DNA from: Gracilimonas sp965227785
Lineage (GTDB): Bacteria; Bacteroidota; Rhodothermia; Balneolales; Balneolaceae
NCBI RefSeq assembly: GCF_965227785.1
Contig: NZ_OZ245785.1
Span: 1,364,001 to 1,428,000 of the forward strand
DNA length: 64,000 nucleotides
Reading direction: 5' to 3'
In this document: positions 63,327 through 64,000 of the stretch, piece by piece
How positions within the stretch are numbered: the first letter of the stretch is position 1
Layout of the letters: each line of letters begins with the position of its first letter
Notes under the pieces: generated by a model
What the model was told of the DNA's origin: nothing
What the model saw: the letters and a program-made list of their open reading frames with translations, nothing else
The model's database searches: none
Translations under genes and position numbers: made by a program

Positions 63327-64000
63327 TAATCTAGCTTTGCTTTCAATTCTGCCAGCTTCCAATCTTCCTCAGTATCAATATCCTGTACACTTGCATTTGG
63401 CAATATTATTGCTCCACTATTTTCACCAAAAAGTTTTTTTTCTTTTTCAACTTCTTCGATTATAAACCAATAGAACTGCCCTGCATCATGATAAGCCTTG
63501 GGCAGATCCTGAGAACGGGATTCCAAATGCTGTGGCCAATTCATTTCTGCTTTTCCCTTTTCATTCAGTTTAAGGGAGCGCTGTATGGGATATGAAAACT
63601 CCACCACAGGAAATACTGTACTGAACGCTTCATCAACTAATTTCCTATATCCTTTCTCTAAATACCTTGGCTTTAACATTGGCGCTGTTGGATAAATACA
63701 ACACCCATTCTCAAAATGTTTATTCTGCTCTTTATATACATTTAGTACCTCTAAAAGAACATCAACAGTCGTTGCATAGTCATCAGCGTTATCTTTAGAA
63801 CGCATAAACGGAACCTTTGCTCCATAATTCTTAGCAACTTCGGCTATTTGCTCATCATCAGTAGAAACCATGACTTCCTCAAAAAGACCGCTTTCCAAAG
63901 CCACTTCAATGGAATAAGCAATGATTGGCTTACCTAGAAAATCCCTGATATTCTTACGCGGAATTCGTTTACTACCTCCACGGGCCGGTATAATAGCTAC
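63326..64000 (-). CDS. pseF: Pseudaminic acid cytidylyltransferase (5' end outside window)
   Basis: The reading frame is open to the right edge and has the nucleotide-binding start VAIIPARGGSKRIPRKNI immediately inside it, so only a few N-terminal residues are missing. VMVSTDDEQIAEVAKNYGAKVPFMR, CCIYPTAPMLKP and FYWFIIEE, then VQDIDTEEDWKLAELK identify a CMP-nonulosonate synthetase, and PseF by context. It activates pseudaminic acid as CMP-Pse. PseB, PseC and PseH would be expected beyond the right edge. Confidence 0.92.
   Translation of the reverse strand, partial: VAIIPARGGSKRIPRKNIRDFLGKPIIAYSIEVALESGLFEEVMVSTDDEQIAEVAKNYGAKVPFMRSKDNADDYATTVDVLLEVLNVYKEQNKHFENGCCIYPTAPMLKPRYLEKGYRKLVDEAFSTVFPVVEFSYPIQRSLKLNEKGKAEMNWPQHLESRSQDLPKAYHDAGQFYWFIIEEVEKEKKLFGENSGAIILPNASVQDIDTEEDWKLAELKAKLD

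Noticed and set aside
63327..63362. Longer PseG start
   Set aside because: It lies inside pseF; the ATG at 63326 overlaps the pseF stop as TAATG and gives the usual PseG N-terminus.
1..64000. tRNA or rRNA genes
   Set aside because: I saw no cloverleaf-like T-arm/acceptor combinations or rRNA signatures while reading; a covariance-model scan would be needed to exclude them fully.

Overview
The window looks like chromosomal DNA of a marine or halophilic bacterium of the Bacteroidota/Balneolota/Rhodothermota type. I infer this from gene content, not from any search: a PorD-like type IX secretion protein, PorV-like outer membrane proteins, SLBB-type polysaccharide exporters, alternative complex III coupled to an A2-type caa3 oxidase, start codons that mostly lack a Shine-Dalgarno sequence, and intergenic repeats of a style common in these phyla. 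A Balneolaceae-like host is my best guess.

Layout. 1-4.9 kb: cell-envelope genes (partial polysaccharide exporter, helix-hairpin-helix outer membrane protein, PorV-like protein, PorD). 5-9 kb: electron-transfer flavoprotein operon etfB-etfA-fixC-fixX, interrupted between fixC and fixX by a four-helix-bundle gene inside an 18-bp inverted repeat, and followed by a VapBC-like toxin-antitoxin pair. 9.7-17 kb: mixed single genes (DUF2207, DUF4382, DUF3095, luciferase-like oxidoreductase, DUF488, DUF420). 17.3-30.5 kb: one long respiratory operon, actABCDEF - HTH/membrane protein - sco - coxB - coxA - coxC - coxD, which carries electrons from quinol to O2. 30.7-35 kb: a metallo-beta-lactamase-fold hydrolase and a very large DUF4175 coiled-coil membrane protein.

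35-64 kb is surface-polysaccharide territory, almost all on the minus strand. It starts with a HAD phosphatase, a cupin and a BatA-like VWA protein. Next come a WbpE-like aminotransferase and a WbpB-like dehydrogenase, then a six-SLBB exporter on the plus strand, Ugd and WbpA nucleotide-sugar dehydrogenases, and a WecA-like initiating transferase. A tightly overlapping operon then reads leftward from the right edge: pseF, pseG, a formyltransferase-like gene, pseI, a second formyltransferase-like gene, a PIG-L deacetylase, a beta-propeller lipoprotein, a KpsS-like protein, Wzx, an ATP-grasp ligase, Wzy, two glycosyltransferases, a canonical formyltransferase and a polysaccharide deacetylase. 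Together these predict a capsule or O-antigen containing uronic/diaminouronic sugars and a pseudaminic-acid derivative that may be N-formylated or amino-acylated. The operon core at about 52-63 kb is visibly AT-richer than the respiratory operon.

The points I would look at first are: the transposase-type HTH fused to a membrane segment inside the actF-sco interval; a diheme ActE whose second heme domain resembles the CoxB heme domain; two pseI-flanking formyltransferase-like proteins that keep the catalytic His and Asp but have Val in place of the catalytic Asn; the inverted-repeat-bounded four-helix gene; and several families of dispersed palindromic repeats that fill the intergenic regions between 30 and 48 kb.
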